A DNA stretch of 64,000 nucleotides from Bimastos eiseni (GCA_959347315.1 OY365815.1:20763200-20827199); one strand, 5' to 3'. Counted from the first letter of the stretch, positions 1 through 12,130 are shown. Notes: generated from the letters alone by a model not told the origin. Made by a program: numbers and translations.

Positions 1-452
1 CGGCAGCCAGGCTCATTGCTCGTCTCCCTCGCTACTCCCACATTTCTACCTACATGACCAACGTCCTACACTGGCTTCCAATTCCCTCTCGCATCAAATA
101 CAAGGTATACTCCTCTTTGTCCTTAGAACTCAAGAGGGTAAAGCTCCTCAATATCTCTGCGACTTAATGCGAAAACCTCTGTCTGCTGTCTCCGCCCTCT
201 CCGGTCTGTGAATCGACTTGATCTTCTTGTTCCACGGGCAAGGACTGCTATAACTCAACACCGTGCCTCTATGTGGAATGACCTACCCCATTATCCGTAG
301 CAAGCTTTTAATCGGGCTCCCACCCTCATCCCGTCGTTGCCTGAAGACTTTCTTATTTCCTCGGGGCTGTCACGCTACGCTGAGAGCGCTTCTGAATAGC
401 TAGTACTGTAAGAAGCGCTATATAAATAACCAGATACGATACGATACGATAC
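1..452 (+). mobile_element. 5'-truncated non-LTR retrotransposon (L2/CR1-like) 3' end
   Basis: Conceptual translation of the + strand, with several stops and frameshifts, gives the typical end of an L2/CR1-type reverse transcriptase: an HWLPIPSRIKYKVY block near 70-115, then an RTAITQHRASMWNDLP-like block near 240-290. It is followed by a non-coding tail that includes GCGCTATATAA (about 415-425) and ends in a short (GATAC)n run at about 434-452. The element enters from the left of the window and lies in the TFAP2 intron, about 115 bp before the first visible exon. It is inactive. The clade assignment is by memory of motif style only. Confidence 0.75.
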
Positions 453-565
453 TTATTACGTATGTTACGGATAGTATTTGAGGCAGGTGTTGACTGTGGT
501 TGTTTTAGTTCGTAAGTCGGATGGTGGATGTAAAGACGTCGTGTCAATCTCTTCTTCATCAACAG

Positions 566-722
566 GTGGCATTGCTCCATCGGATGTCTTCTGTACGGTT
601 CCTGGTCGTCTCTCCCTTCTCAGCTCCACATCCAAGTACAAGGTCACCGTCGCAGAAGTCCAGCGCCGCCTCTCGCCTCCGGAATGCCTCAACGCATCAC
701 TGCTTGGAGGAGTCCTTCGGAG
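566..722 (+). CDS. tfap2: tfap2 coding exon: basic DNA-binding region
   Basis: It encodes [13 protein letters not shown] through [11 protein letters not shown], the most conserved AP-2 DNA-binding stretch. The acceptor is caacag at 560-565 and the donor is AG|gtaggt at 722/723. It enters in phase 1 and leaves in phase 2. The exon can be read open further to the left, but that part does not resemble AP-2. Confidence 0.93.
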
Positions 723-3700
723 GTAGGTCCCCGCACGGCCGTATAACCTGATTGCCACCTCTTGGTTTCGGAGCGACATCGGTTGATGCCTTGTGCACTA
801 GACGCCTCTGATATATCGAGTGACGCTATATAAGTTTTTCATTACAATTACAACAGGCGCGAATGTTGTCTGAATTAGATATGCATTACCGTCGTCTAGA
901 AAAAGTGAATAGTGACTGTCAATTTCTTTACTTCCTCTTCCTTTGCATCATTATCGTTGTTTTAATAAAAGTACTATGGGATCGTGAACTTGACAAATGG
1001 CCGAAGAACAATGAGAATTTATTCTTACCCATTGCCGCAGAAAGGCTGGCACAAGGCACTGATGAAACGCCATGAATGAGAAAACGATAAATTCACGCTA
1101 AGCCTAAATTAATGAAAATTTTGCTTTTCCTTGTAATAAAAGTGGTATGGGCCTACTATATATAGTAGTACATGTATATGCAGGTCCGAACGTTGAGAAT
1201 TTCGGCTACCCCGTTTCCCCCGATAGTTACCCTCACGCATGCCGGCCATTCCCAGGTCCTCAGTCTCAATAGCTGCGCTATGGGCAGTCCGTGTTCCTGA
1301 CGCCAATCGTTGACTGTCTTCGATATACCATGAACTATACTGCGATTTAACGATCTGAACAACATCTTCTAGGGTCTTAATGCTTTTCTAACACGTCACC
1401 CCCCGAGTCTTGTTATGTACGCGTGAGTGTTGTCAATGAGATGTACTCTGGATTTCCAGTCCACAAGGTAGCGTCTCTGTCATTGGTTAATTTATGCTCT
1501 ATAAATTATGTATGCTTAGTTTTTGCTTACATTACAGTCTAACAACACAATACAATACACGCAAAACAATAAGTATTGAGATTTTGAGTTTTTTTTATAA
1601 ATGCCAGTTATAAAGTCCGTATACGTACATTTACATTCATACATATAATACGTGTACAATTGTACATACATGTATATATGCATGCACACACATACATATA
1701 TACATACATATAACGAAACTGAACGCATCTGACAAGTCCGAACATATTATCGTGTATCAAACGCGTGGGCATATTCCCAAAAATATAGTCTGTGACAACG
1801 TATAGGCCTATACACGTTTATACGTAGAATCTGCTTTGAAATGATGAGAAGATGGTTTGATGGGCTGCGTCGTCTTCTGACTCTTCTCTCCCTTTAAGGT
1901 CAGGTGTCGTCGTAAAGACATCGTTCGGTGTCTGTGAGCGTAATCGAGGTCCATTAAGATAAGCGTTAGATGCGCTGTCCACTGTCCATGCAGGACAATC
2001 TTCGCTCTCTCTTTATTCGCTCTCTGTTTAGTGTCTACTGCATAGTTCGCCTTAATGTCGATCCCACCTTTCTCTTTCTCCCTCTCTATTTCTATTGTAC
2101 TTCAATGACGTCGAGCTGTCTCCTTACATGCGTGCTTCTTTCTCATTCCAGTTTCTCTATCCCTCTAAATGCTTATTGTCGATGGCAAGAGGTGTAGGTC
2201 CGTGCATCGTTACCAACAGCTCTGTATCTAACTTTGACCCGTGCCTAGGGTCCCCATAGGCCATTTAAATTGGTATTTATGTAAGGAAGAAAGAGAGAGA
2301 GAGAGAGACGGATAGAGAGAGAAGAAGAGAGACTGAAAACTGTCGGAGGAAACAGTCGCATATTATAAAGGTATAAGCAGACGAATCCAGACAGTCGACC
2401 AGAGTGAAAGAGACTTCAATTAAGCAGGCCATTGTAAATGAGCTTCACATAATTACACGGGACCCTGTAATCACCGTCTTTCATTCATATTGTAATGTAA
2501 GTGTATGGTCATGCCATGTCCTAATCGGTTGCTTCCTCTCCGTTCTGTTTACATTAAAGCGGACTAACGACATTTTGATGTAGTGACAATGTTCCCACTC
2601 CTCCTCCTTCTTCTTCTCCTCCTCTTTTCTCTCTTTCATCCATTTTCTACACTGACCATTTCCATGCATGAATGGTCCGTCGGACACACGGACCTGCAAA
2701 GACGTCGGCTGACCATGTGTGACCTCATAGGCAACTCTCTTCACTGGCCAAAGATACAACGTTCTTACCATTAAGCGCAATGTTCCAACCTTCGAGCACT
2801 TTTCGAGACTTTGACCAATGGACTGAAACTGAACTTCAAGACTTAGTGCTTGAAAATCGACCTCTGAAGTCTGAACAATGTCATAGACAATTCATAAACA
2901 AATCTTAAACTTTAGAAATCTGCTTAATTCCTCTCCTATATAGGCAAAAACAAATCAAAATCTATGTCCGAAATTAACAATTAGCGTGAACTTTTACTCT
3001 GCTCAAAATCTATAATTACCGTCTGAATTATTTTGACCCAAAATTTCCTCACGTATAATTAGTTTCCTTGGCCTTTGGCCATAGTTGACATATTGGTTTC
3101 TCTCCTTTAGTAGGCCTATATAAGTGTAGCGGAGTCCAACTGGGAGGACGACTGCCTTGTATACATTGGTCTTTCCTTAATTCGTGTTACCCTAATCACA
3201 CTTTGTTCGCTTCGCTATTGTAAAGGGCAAAGTCGAAGAACGGAGGTCGAGCGCTGAGAGACAAATTGGAGAAAATAGGATTAAATCTACCGGCCGGAAG
3301 GAGAAAGGCAGCAACAATTACTCTACTCACGTCTCTTGTCGAAGGTAAATACAGTCTAAACAGGCGTACAAATTATATATATATACTTACATATATATCT
3401 GTATATATACCTGTATATATACCTGTATATATACACCTGTATATGCATTTACAGACAGGAAGTGGAGAATCCGGCTTCCACTCCAGCGAAGCAGAGATGA
3501 GCAATGATGATGATGACGACGAAAATTTTGGTTGCTAAAATGGTTTTGACTGTTTATCCGTATAGAGCGGTCACATCTTTAGCATAAGAAGGAATTGATA
3601 GGAGGAAGGAAGATGAGGATATCCTGGCCATCTTGAGTCGTCCGTTGTCTGTAAATTATACCGTCATGAGTCCTAGAAAACAACTGGTGCGATGAATTTG

Positions 3701-5664
3701 TGCAGATAGATGAAAGACGAGATCTGTGTGACTTGGGACAAGAATGTCGAAGAACATAGGAGGAGAATGGAGGAAGACAAATAAGTATAATGAAAGGGAA
3801 GAAATAGATAAAGGCGTAGGAGGAGAAAGGAGAAAGAACAGTGCATGATAATAAAATGATGTTCGTCCATGCGGGGGAAACCCATTTAATTTGTGTTTCT
3901 CTGTAAGAAACTAGTGAGGGAAACTGAAGACGAATTGGCGTAAATAGTGCTAGAATATACATGTCATAATAAGGGGCGTCCAGATAGGGGAGATCCGGAG
4001 GCAAATGCCTCCAATTTCGCGTGGGGTAGATAATTTTTAGTCTGAGGGGGAATATTTGGCCTTCCATAGCCTTGGGACCGGAGGGTTTGCCTCCATCACT
4101 CAGGGGAGATTGACGCCCCTCTGCTTAAGAAGAGGAGGGGGAGGATGAAGAGGATATATCTTAAACGCCATAGACCCACGCATTGGTAGGCCTATAATAA
4201 TGTAACAGTATCAGAATAGTCTATACCGTCGATAGTTCTGCTCTTTCTCAATATAGCACATGGTTATTACTTAGACTTGCATACATCATGCATGGTATTT
4301 ACCCATAATTAAGTGCGTTGATTAAATTATCGTCAGCCTCTGCGTTTTCTCCGCTTATTCCGTGTTCTTGCTGCCTTCTGCTGCTGCAGCTCGTCACTGA
4401 AGCCGTCATCCCTTTCGAGCTAATGCATCTTCTTAATTCGCTTGACATGACTGTAGCTGCCAAGAACCTGTTTATCCATTATGTATCGCATTACGGTATG
4501 TCCTCAGGCGTTACTTCTTCTTCTTCCTCCTCCTCCTCTTCCCCCTCATAACTTCCTCCCTCCTTGTCTTCTCCATCCTCCTGCTCCTCCCGTGCCCGCA
4601 CATCCTTCTTCTGCTCCTCTTTGTGATGCGGCAGCTGGTGGTGATGATGATGATGAATCTGTGCGTGAACTTTTAGTCCGACCCGTCAGTGGTAAAACGA
4701 GGTGGTGCCTGGCTCTAGGAATTCTGTTCTGTGGGAAAACTAACAGATATAAAGAGTGAGACGACGATCGCTTTTCGTCTTCGAGTGTCGGTTCTGATTG
4801 TCGCTGATCTTCATTTCTTCGTTTTCCTCTAGAGCAAAACAAAACGGTTGCATAACGTGTATACTCTTAGTAGAGTTTACTCCCGCGGACATCGTCTACG
4901 CCACAAAGTTGTTTCAAGGAAAATGGAATAAGGGAGAGGACGGTGTGCGGCAAGGTTAATTGTTCTCACGAGCTCTGACAGATGGAAGCGCAGACTGGAG
5001 CAAAGGACATAAAGGAACGCAAGATGTCTGGATGGATGAATGGATTGATGGATTGATGTGGGTTGATGGATGGTTTTAATGAAAGGATAGATGGATAAAT
5101 GGATGGACGGATGGATGGACGGATGGATGGACGGATGGATGGACGGATGGATAGACGGATGGACGGATGGATAGACGGATGGATGGAAGGACGGGTTAGG
5201 GTTGGGGTGGATGGATGGATGGACGTATTGATGCGTGGTCTTAATGGATGGACGGATGGATAGATGGATAGATGGATGGATGGAGTGATGGATGGATGGA
5301 TGGATGGATGGATGGAATGATGGATGGATGGATGGATGGATGGATGGATGGATGGATGGATGGATGGATGGATGGATGGATGGATGGATGGATGGATGGA
5401 TGGATGGATGGATGGATGGATGGATGGATGGATGATGTATAAATGATGTGCATTTGCTGTAGGTGAGGCGGTTCGTTTAGCTCGTGACTTTGGTTACCTG
5501 TGTGAGACGGAGTTTCCTGCTCGTCAGGCGGCAGAGTACATGGCCAGACAACACAGCGATCCATCGGAACAACAGAACCGAAAGCAAATGATACTCGCAG
5601 CCAAGTAAGCAGACCGTTGTTACCACCGGCAATACCACCATCGTCATCATCACCAACATTGTCA

Positions 5665-5697
<33 letters not shown>

Positions 5698-8421
5698 CCG
5701 TCACCGTCACCGTCACCGTCACCGTCACCGTCACCACCACCACCACCACCACCACCACCACCACCACCACCACCAACACCACCAAAACCACCACCACCAC
5801 CATTACCACCACCATTACCACCATTACCATCATTGCCACCATTACCACCACCACCACCACCACCATTACCATCATTACCACCACCACCACCACCAACACC
5901 ACCACCACCACCACCATCACATTATGGTCTTCAACATTATCTTCGTTAAAGTCGACATCGTCATCACCATCGCCACAATAACAATCATAATGATCAATAT
6001 CATTATCGTCATTCTCACCATCATCGTAATCGTCAATATCTTCGCTTCAATCATCATTGTTGTCATGTCCTCGCTGTAATTAACATCTTACCACCACAAC
6101 GTCCCCACTGCCACCATTACTTTACCATCTTTATTGCGTGATTGTTGTTGTTCACGCTTTTGTTGTTGTTGTTCACGCTTTTGTTAGGCTTGAGCGAAGA
6201 CAATTATAAAGGAAAGGATAAACATTGTTAGTTCCTGTTTGTATTTCACTTCCTCTGGCACACCCCTCTTTTGGGTCGATTCCTTTAAGACTGTTCAAAG
6301 CATATTTGAATCGCAATCTGTATATCAAACAGATTATGGCCATCATGTTGTCCATTTGGAACAATTGGTCTTTTATCTCCTGCTTTCTTTGTTTCTTTTG
6401 TCTGGTGCGCAAATCTCGAAAATACAACACTCTCGTTGTTACGGTGGATTGGAATATCGATAAATTATCGGTCGATAATGTATGGGTTGACCCTGGTAGT
6501 TTAAAGTTGGGGTCAAGACGGAGGATGAAGGTGGAGAAGAATGCGGGCGACCATTCTAGTAACGTGGCATCAGCGCAGCAGCAGCAGCAGCAGCATCCTC
6601 GGAATAAGTCGTCGTCCGGTGAAATATGAGTAATCGCATCCAATTCGATCGGTTCTCGTAATTGCGTTTTCTGATGAGAAGAATGCAACGTCAGCTCCTT
6701 CCTCTTCTTACTCCTCTTCCTCTTATTCTTCCTCCTATTCTTTCCTTTTCTCCTCCACCTCCTCCTCTTTCTCTTCTATCTCCACTTCCATTTCTGCCTC
6801 TTCTTCTTCAGCAGCAATCAACTCATCCTCCTGCTCCTCTTCCTCCTCTATCCATCGCTTCTCCACCCTCTCGTCTTCCTCATCGAGCGACGACATATTT
6901 AAGACAATTGTTCGGTCGGTCGTTTGCCATTATGACCGAGGAGGCGGTCGTTCGGTCGTTCGGTCGGTCGGCTTTCTCTCTTCTTCGCCCAAAGTGTCGG
7001 CTTTAAATGAGAGGGAAAGGAGGGAAGGGGAAGAGGGGAAAGGGAGAGACAACGACCAAAGGAGAATGGCGGCTCATTAGGTCACGCTGGCACGTACAGC
7101 TGCCAACCTCTGATCAGCATCTCCAGACAGGTGCGAGTTATTCGCCTCGCGCGCATTTATATCTTGAACTGAGGCGGTTTCTCTGCCTCTGTTCCTTCTC
7201 CTTTCGCTTCTTCATCCTCCTCCGTCTGTCTTTCTGTGCCTCTCTTGACGCCTCTATCGCTCACTTTGTTGCTAAGATGCGCTAGGTGTTGTCGCTATAG
7301 GTGACGTCCCTTTATCTTGTGTAAGAGGAGAAGAAGAGGAGTAAGGAGAGAAGGAGAAGAGGAAGAAGAAGAAGGTGGAGAAGAAGTTGAAGGAGGAGGA
7401 GGAGGAAGTGAGGAAGGAGGTAGCGACAGAAGTGGCGAACTGCGTTCTTCTCTTTCACGAGAACAGAAGACACAAAGCGAAGGGACGTGAGCAGAATGAA
7501 AGGCTATACCTCGACGAACAAGTGACTCCATAGTCGCATCTCAGTAGTGGTCGACCAGTTGGTTCTCTGAATTTTTCTGCCAGTCGTCTGCGTTTCTCTT
7601 CCTGTGTTTTTCTGACGATATATCAGTTTGCCTGTCTGTAATCACAGTTTTCTTTCTTTCTCTATCTGTTTGTCTGTCTGAATGTCTGGCTATGGTCTAT
7701 TCTCTTTCTTCTCTAGCATGATGATATAGTAGCATCGCCCCTCTTGGTCTGTGATTTCTAAGTCTCCCTTTCTGTCCTTCTATTTCTTCTTGCTTACAAC
7801 GCTCCTATTCTCAGCTGACAGGGTCGTCAGTGCCAGCTAGTTTATTTAAGGAGCTCGATCGTTGAACGCAGGTCTATCGTGGACACACAGGAGCGTATCA
7901 GATATACTCCCAGCGGCGTATCCCAAACACCCACTGGCGTATCTCATACGCCAAGAGGAGTATCCAATACACCGTGCAGACACAATTTTTACCACTTCAA
8001 CTATTTTTAGAAGATTTGATGCTGACCATGAACAACAAGTGTATTTGCTGTGTACTGAGGCGCAATGTTATTACGATTAAGATCAATTATTACTGTTACT
8101 AGCGAGGTGTTGCTGTTGCTGTTGTGTCTATATAGGCAGGTGGTGAAGGAGCTCGTTGACCTATTGAACCAAGACCGATCGCCCCTCGGCAACACCCGAC
8201 CGCAGCACATCCTCGAGCCGAGCGTCCAGCGCAACCTCACCAACTTCTCCCTGATCACCCACGGCTTCGGGTCACCAGCCATCGTGGCCGCCATGACGGC
8301 CATCACAAACTATCTCAACGAGATGCTTAAGTTCGTCGACAAGAACTATCCCAACGGCGGATCGCTTCCGAGCGGTATCTCTTCTCTAGAGGTCAAGGTC
8401 AAGGACGACAGTCGCAAGTAG
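566..8421 (+). CDS. tfap2: Transcription factor AP-2 (TFAP2), 3' part: exons for the DNA-binding and helix-span-helix domains
   Basis: AP-2 proteins are nuclear transcription factors that bind GC-rich palindromes as dimers through a basic region and a C-terminal helix-span-helix. They act in ectoderm and neural patterning. Four exons are recognised: 566-722, 3226-3344, 5463-5604 and 8136-8421. Joined, they give 233 codons plus stop, with consistent phases (1, 2, 1, 2) and AG/GT borders throughout. Diagnostic blocks in order are [82 protein letters not shown] and [12 protein letters not shown], all close to vertebrate AP-2. The amino-terminal transactivation exons lie left of the window. Introns are 2.5, 2.1 and 2.5 kb and carry repeats. 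The C-terminal tail after the HSH is short and ends KVKDDSRK. The intact coding exons with invariant motifs make a functional gene very likely. The next gene is convergent, ending at 16389. Confidence 0.96.
745..860 (+). mobile_element. SINE/LINE-tail-like fragment in a tfap2 intron
   Basis: The block contains CATCGGTTGATGCCTTGTGCA (about 778-798), GACGCTATATAA (about 823-834) and an ATTACAATTACAA tail. A related block lies at about 42260-42345, with the same CATCGGTTaATGCtTTGTGCA and AATTACAATTACAAT motifs. The shared CGCTATATAA is also present at the end of the LINE at 1-452. It is probably a non-autonomous retroelement with a LINE-derived tail. Confidence 0.5.
3226..3344 (+). CDS. tfap2: tfap2 coding exon: [11 protein letters not shown] / [11 protein letters not shown]
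   Basis: It encodes [20 protein letters not shown] followed by [19 protein letters not shown]. The acceptor is tgtaaag at 3225 and the donor is GAAG|gtaaat at 3344/3345. Phase 2 in and phase 1 out fit the flanking exons. The continuous reading frame past the donor is intronic (TATATA repeats). Confidence 0.93.
3378..3446. repeat. TATATACCTG-type short tandem repeat
   Basis: It has alternating TA runs with a repeated tatatatacctg unit (about 3.5 units) and lies just downstream of a tfap2 exon. Confidence 0.7.
3971..4121. mobile_element. MITE-like inverted-repeat element
   Basis: The ends are AAGGGGCGTC (left) and GACGCCCCTCT (right). They extend into imperfect roughly 40-bp inverted repeats that share AGGGGAGAT and GGAGGCAAA/TTTGCCTCC segments. 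It is about 150 bp long with no coding capacity. No clear target-site duplication was found, so the superfamily is unknown. Confidence 0.55.
5030..5435. repeat. (TGGA)n microsatellite, about 400 bp
   Basis: A long GGAT/TGGA tetranucleotide array. Its left half is degenerate (GGATGGAC and GGATTGAT variants) and its right half is nearly perfect, at about 5290-5432. It ends about 27 bp before the acceptor of the tfap2 exon at 5463. Long reading frames of Ser-Ile-His-Pro here are artefacts. Confidence 0.97.
5463..5604 (+). CDS. tfap2: tfap2 coding exon: start of helix-span-helix
   Basis: It encodes [20 protein letters not shown] then [18 protein letters not shown] and ends KQMILAAK. It corresponds to the vertebrate exon with ARDFGYVCETEFPAK and RQHSDPNE. 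The acceptor is gctgtag at 5462 and the donor is AA|gtaagc at 5604/5605. It is sandwiched between two large microsatellites. Confidence 0.95.
5621..5930. repeat. (TCA/CCG/CCA)n trinucleotide array
   Basis: Blocks of CATCGT, then CACCGT, then long CCACCA runs start about 20 bp after a tfap2 splice donor. Apparent poly-Pro or poly-Val reading frames are repeat artefacts. Confidence 0.95.
6573..6595. repeat. (GCA)n microsatellite
   Basis: About seven GCA/CAG units in a tfap2 intron. Confidence 0.8.
6689..6880. repeat. Polypyrimidine (CTC/CTT) tract
   Basis: Nearly pure C+T on the + strand, in the last tfap2 intron. It is paired with a polypurine tract about 450 bp downstream. Confidence 0.8.
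7321..7432. repeat. Polypurine (GAA/GGA) tract
   Basis: GAGGAGAAGAAG-type repeats, nearly pure A+G on the + strand, in the last tfap2 intron. Confidence 0.8.
8136..8421 (+). CDS. tfap2: tfap2 terminal coding exon: helix-span-helix C-terminus
   Basis: It encodes [20 protein letters not shown], then [30 protein letters not shown] and [12 protein letters not shown], and ends KVKDDSRK with TAG at 8419-8421. The acceptor is tatatag at 8135. Entering G completes the Lys codon split by the intron. The core matches the last AP-2 exon closely. The lineage-specific tail after the last helix is not recognisable. Confidence 0.96.
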
Positions 8422-10379
8422 GCGCCTCTCGTGACGTCATTTGTACGTCGTCGTGTACAGCTATAAATTGGTCGTCGCGTTTTCTGTTCTTTTTCGTCGT
8501 TCGTTATCTGCGAACGTCTGCGCGTTCAGAAATAGAGATGCTTTTAGCGTCGAATGTACAGATAGCTCTTACAATTATATTAACAGTCTATGTTGTAATG
8601 TAAGGGCTTACAATAGACGCCCATTGTTTGTGTTTTATTGACGGTGACGCGCTTGCAAGCAGCCACCGTCTGTGGGAAAAGAAAACAATAGACAAAAATA
8701 CGTGAACAGGCTGCATACTGCCTAAGCAACACTGCGATTATATAAAACTATGTTATCTACCGAGTATTTGAGTATACAGGCCTATATTTGGGTCGCGGAA
8801 GAAAAACCTATTCGATCTTGTTGATTCCCAAGTGCGTCGGCTGTAACGTAGGCTATGCCACGTGACCGAGGCATGCCGGTCACAGCTAAAGGATATGGAC
8901 ATCAGACATGCAGATAAACTGTTGCATTTAATTAAAATAGTTACTTAAATATATGTTGTATTATAGCCTGGAACACTAGTCTGAATATGTCTCACTTAAA
9001 CGGTCCATATGTTTCAAACACTGCAGTCCACGACGTTCTGCATAATTGACCTATACATAGCATTGCAGCGGGGGAAAGATTCCGGCAAATAAGCGAAAAT
9101 TGGGTTCCATCCTGGCGTCATGAGAAGCTTAAAAATGAAACATGCATCTATACTTGTAAACTTGCAATGAGAACACACCATCGATAATTCATCACCCGGT
9201 TGAATATACGCGTCCTTTAATAACTGGCTGAGAACAGGCAACACCGATAGCAATGCAGATAGCTCGCAAATTATTCGTAGCATGTATTAAACCAAGTTTC
9301 TGCTCCACGCAGGTTTTGATGTCAATTTATTTCTAACACAAGAACGAGGCTTATATTGACGTCAGTTGTGACGTTGATGAATTGAATGACAGCAGCAGAA
9401 GCATGCAGCAGCAATAGTAATGCCAATAGTGAGACACCTGGGGTTATGCGGATTTCTAAATTGACGCCAAGAAAAAATCAGAACCTAGTTGATCCGCCTT
9501 CTTTTCTATTGAGAACTCAATCTGCAATGCTCTGCAACCGCCAGACAGCGTCTAATCATTTAGCGTGAAAGGATATGTAGGCAGGCATATACCAGAACGA
9601 ACTCCAGGCATATAGCCTACCAGAACGAACTCCTTCTTTGTGACCTGCGATCACGTGATTATGCACACCGGAAATAGCGACACTGGAATTGATGCATCGA
9701 TTATTTTCATCCCGTATCTAAATTATTCTAACGAGAAGAGGTGACGCATTGTGTAGATAATCTCACAGCTGTATACGATCACGTGGTCAGTACACTCGCA
9801 AGGCTTTGGGTGCAGTGCGTAGTAATTCATGTTGACTGCCATTACTGGGAAAGAAACTTTCTTTCTTACACAGCTACCACTATAGACTGACTATACTTAG
9901 GCACGTGTTAATTAAGCGCTAATGCTGTTCTTTTTCGGCAAAATGAATAAGACGGAAATCGTCTAATCGGCCACCTGTTGATTGCCTGCCCAACGACATT
10001 CATCCATTCGAGGCACACCTGCAGCAGTTCACACCTTCCGTTCCAATGAGTATAGGATCACGTGGTCAGTAAACACGGCCCAGTCGTCGTCGCCTTCAGT
10101 GACTGTTTGTTCGACGGAAGGCCAATGGTTGGTTGAAGACACGTGCAAATATATCTGCAATGACAACGATCCTATGCAGCTGACAGCAGTGCGCACGCTA
10201 TAGGGCCTACTCTTGTCCGTCACTGATTAGAGGCTTCTCGTCTTGTCGTCAACATCTCTGAGGCACCGGTGTCAAAGAAGACATAATAAATTCGGCGTCT
10301 GCCACTTTTCTTCTGCGTCTCTGTTCAGATCTGTCCGGTGATATGAGATCAGATTCGAATCGTCTGACGGGACAGAATA

Positions 10380-10455
10380 AAAGGTAATAAATATATAATA
10401 TTTATATAATACATCCAATATATAATATAATATATGATGTATATATATATATAAA
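10380..10455. repeat. TATAAT-rich low-complexity run
   Basis: Almost pure A/T, ending in a (TA)n stretch at about 10440-10452. Confidence 0.75.
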
Positions 10456-11160
10456 CCATTCTCAAACAGCGACCGTTTCTTTTGGTTAATCTTGGTCATG
10501 GCGCAAAAGAGTTCGCTCCTCCTCACCACCTATATCTCCTTCCGCTCGAACCCCCTCCCAGCTCCCAGCTGTGTTGACATAACTTTCTATAGCGCCGCAT
10601 TGAAAGCCTTATGAAAATATGGCACTGAGGCTGCTGTCATTGTTACACCGAGCGAGACTCATATTTGTCATCGGTAAACAAACGACGTTCGGCTTTTTGC
10701 TCCCCCTTTATTGTACGAAGACCCTTGACACTTTCATCGACAGACAATCCCTGTTATCGTTTTAGCAAAGCTAATGCCGCTCTAATGAAAATAGTAATTA
10801 AGATGACAGAATAACAACTCTAATTCTAAAGCAAACAGCACAACATTACATCTAGAAAAATTAGAACGTCCTTAATAAAGCAGAATTATAATACAAAAAA
10901 ATAACAGAAAATACAAAGTCGATGGCATCGACAACAAAGCCTTGTCTTTGATTAATCTGTGTAAAGTCCTTGCTGAGTACGTTTGTATAATGAGTCCGTT
11001 GTGCTCGCATTCAAGTTTCTTCTTTGGCTTCTAAAGGTGTATGATGTCACCCGGCCGGAATTAAGCCCTAACAAATCATTCTGCTTGAATGCATAAATCC
11101 TTCTGACTCAAAAGATCAGCAGGATCTACGCTTGACTTTGGCTACTGTATACTGTTGTCA

Positions 11161-11300
11161 CTGACAGACTGGCTAACTGGCTAACTGCCTGGCTGATTGA
11201 CTGGTTGACTTAGACGATGGATCGGGCTTACTAACTGACTGTCATGGCAGAATAATATTACGCTGACTGGCGTGTTGGCTAACAGTTCCCGCTAACTGAT
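11161..11300. repeat. ACTGGCTA/ACTGACTG-type short tandem repeat
   Basis: Degenerate units of CTGGCTAA, CTGATTGA and CTGACTG recur at 4-bp spacing over about 140 bp. Confidence 0.65.
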
Positions 11301-11509
11301 TGAGGTGCATGTGAAGCGATTTGTATATATATAATTGATTGATTAGTTTACTAAAATGTTCAATGAGACTGCAGCTTTGACTGAACTACGGGATAAACGA
11401 ATAAACAAAGCGAAACATCCGACACATTGACTGACAGCTATGCAACAGATATCTAAAGAGATTAACAAGGCGAGTGATGATAGCTGCTGCTGGTGATATG
11501 GCTATACTT

Positions 11510-11780
11510 AGCCTTGTCTTCTCTTGTTCCTTCTCTTCCACCTTCCCTCCCATTAATTCTTCCATTCCTTCTTTTCCTTCACCTACTCGCTCCCTTCTTT
11601 CTCCATGCTCTTCCTTCGGATCATATTTTTCTCCACTCATTTCTCCGATTCCTAAATTCTCATCAATCTTCTTCTGCTCTGCTTCTCCTCTAACTCCAGC
11701 TCCTCTTCTTCTCCATATTTCCTTCCTTCCCTCTCTGCACCTCTTCGTACTCCTCGCCTCCTTCCTTCATCCATCTGTCC
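11510..11780. repeat. Polypyrimidine tract
   Basis: C+T-rich with CTTCCTTC motifs on the + strand. Overlapping reading frames on both strands are compositional artefacts. Confidence 0.75.
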
Positions 11781-11879
11781 CGGATCCTCCTCGTGTCAAG
11801 TGTTTCCTATTACGGTGAAGTGCAGCGATGACTTTCGACAACTCGAAAAAGAGATTACGATGTAATTCGTTGGACGGCT

Positions 11880-12130
11880 GAAAAAGAAGAGTAGAGGAGG
11901 AAGAAGAAGAAGAAGAAAAGAAGAGGAGGACAAAGAAGAAGAGAAGAAGAGGAAGAGAAGAAGAGGAGGAAGGAGAAGCAGAAAAGAATAGCTGGCGGAG
12001 GAAGAGGAAGAAACATGAAGAGGAGAAGTAAGAGATGGAAGAGATGGAAGAAGAAAAGAAGAAGAATGAGGAAGAAGAAGAACAGAAGACGAGAAAGAGG
12101 AGGAGAAGTAGGCGTAGAAGAAGGAAGATG
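11880..12130. repeat. Polypurine (GAAGAAGAG) tract
   Basis: A+G on the + strand, beginning about 100 bp after the polypyrimidine tract. The Ser/Leu-rich minus-strand frames here are artefacts. Confidence 0.85.

Noticed and set aside
3579..4067. 162-codon minus-strand frame
   Set aside because: It overlaps a MITE-like element and a purine-rich intron stretch, with no conserved motif.
5241..5564. Long minus-strand frame of Ser-Ile-His-Pro repeats
   Set aside because: It is the translation of the (TGGA)n microsatellite and overlaps a real tfap2 exon on the other strand.
5477..5949. Poly-Val and poly-Pro frames on both strands
   Set aside because: They are artefacts of the TCA/CCA triplet array.
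6173..6688. 171-codon minus-strand frame with a Cys run
   Set aside because: The Cys run is the (GCA)n microsatellite. It overlaps a tfap2 intron and has no recognisable domain.
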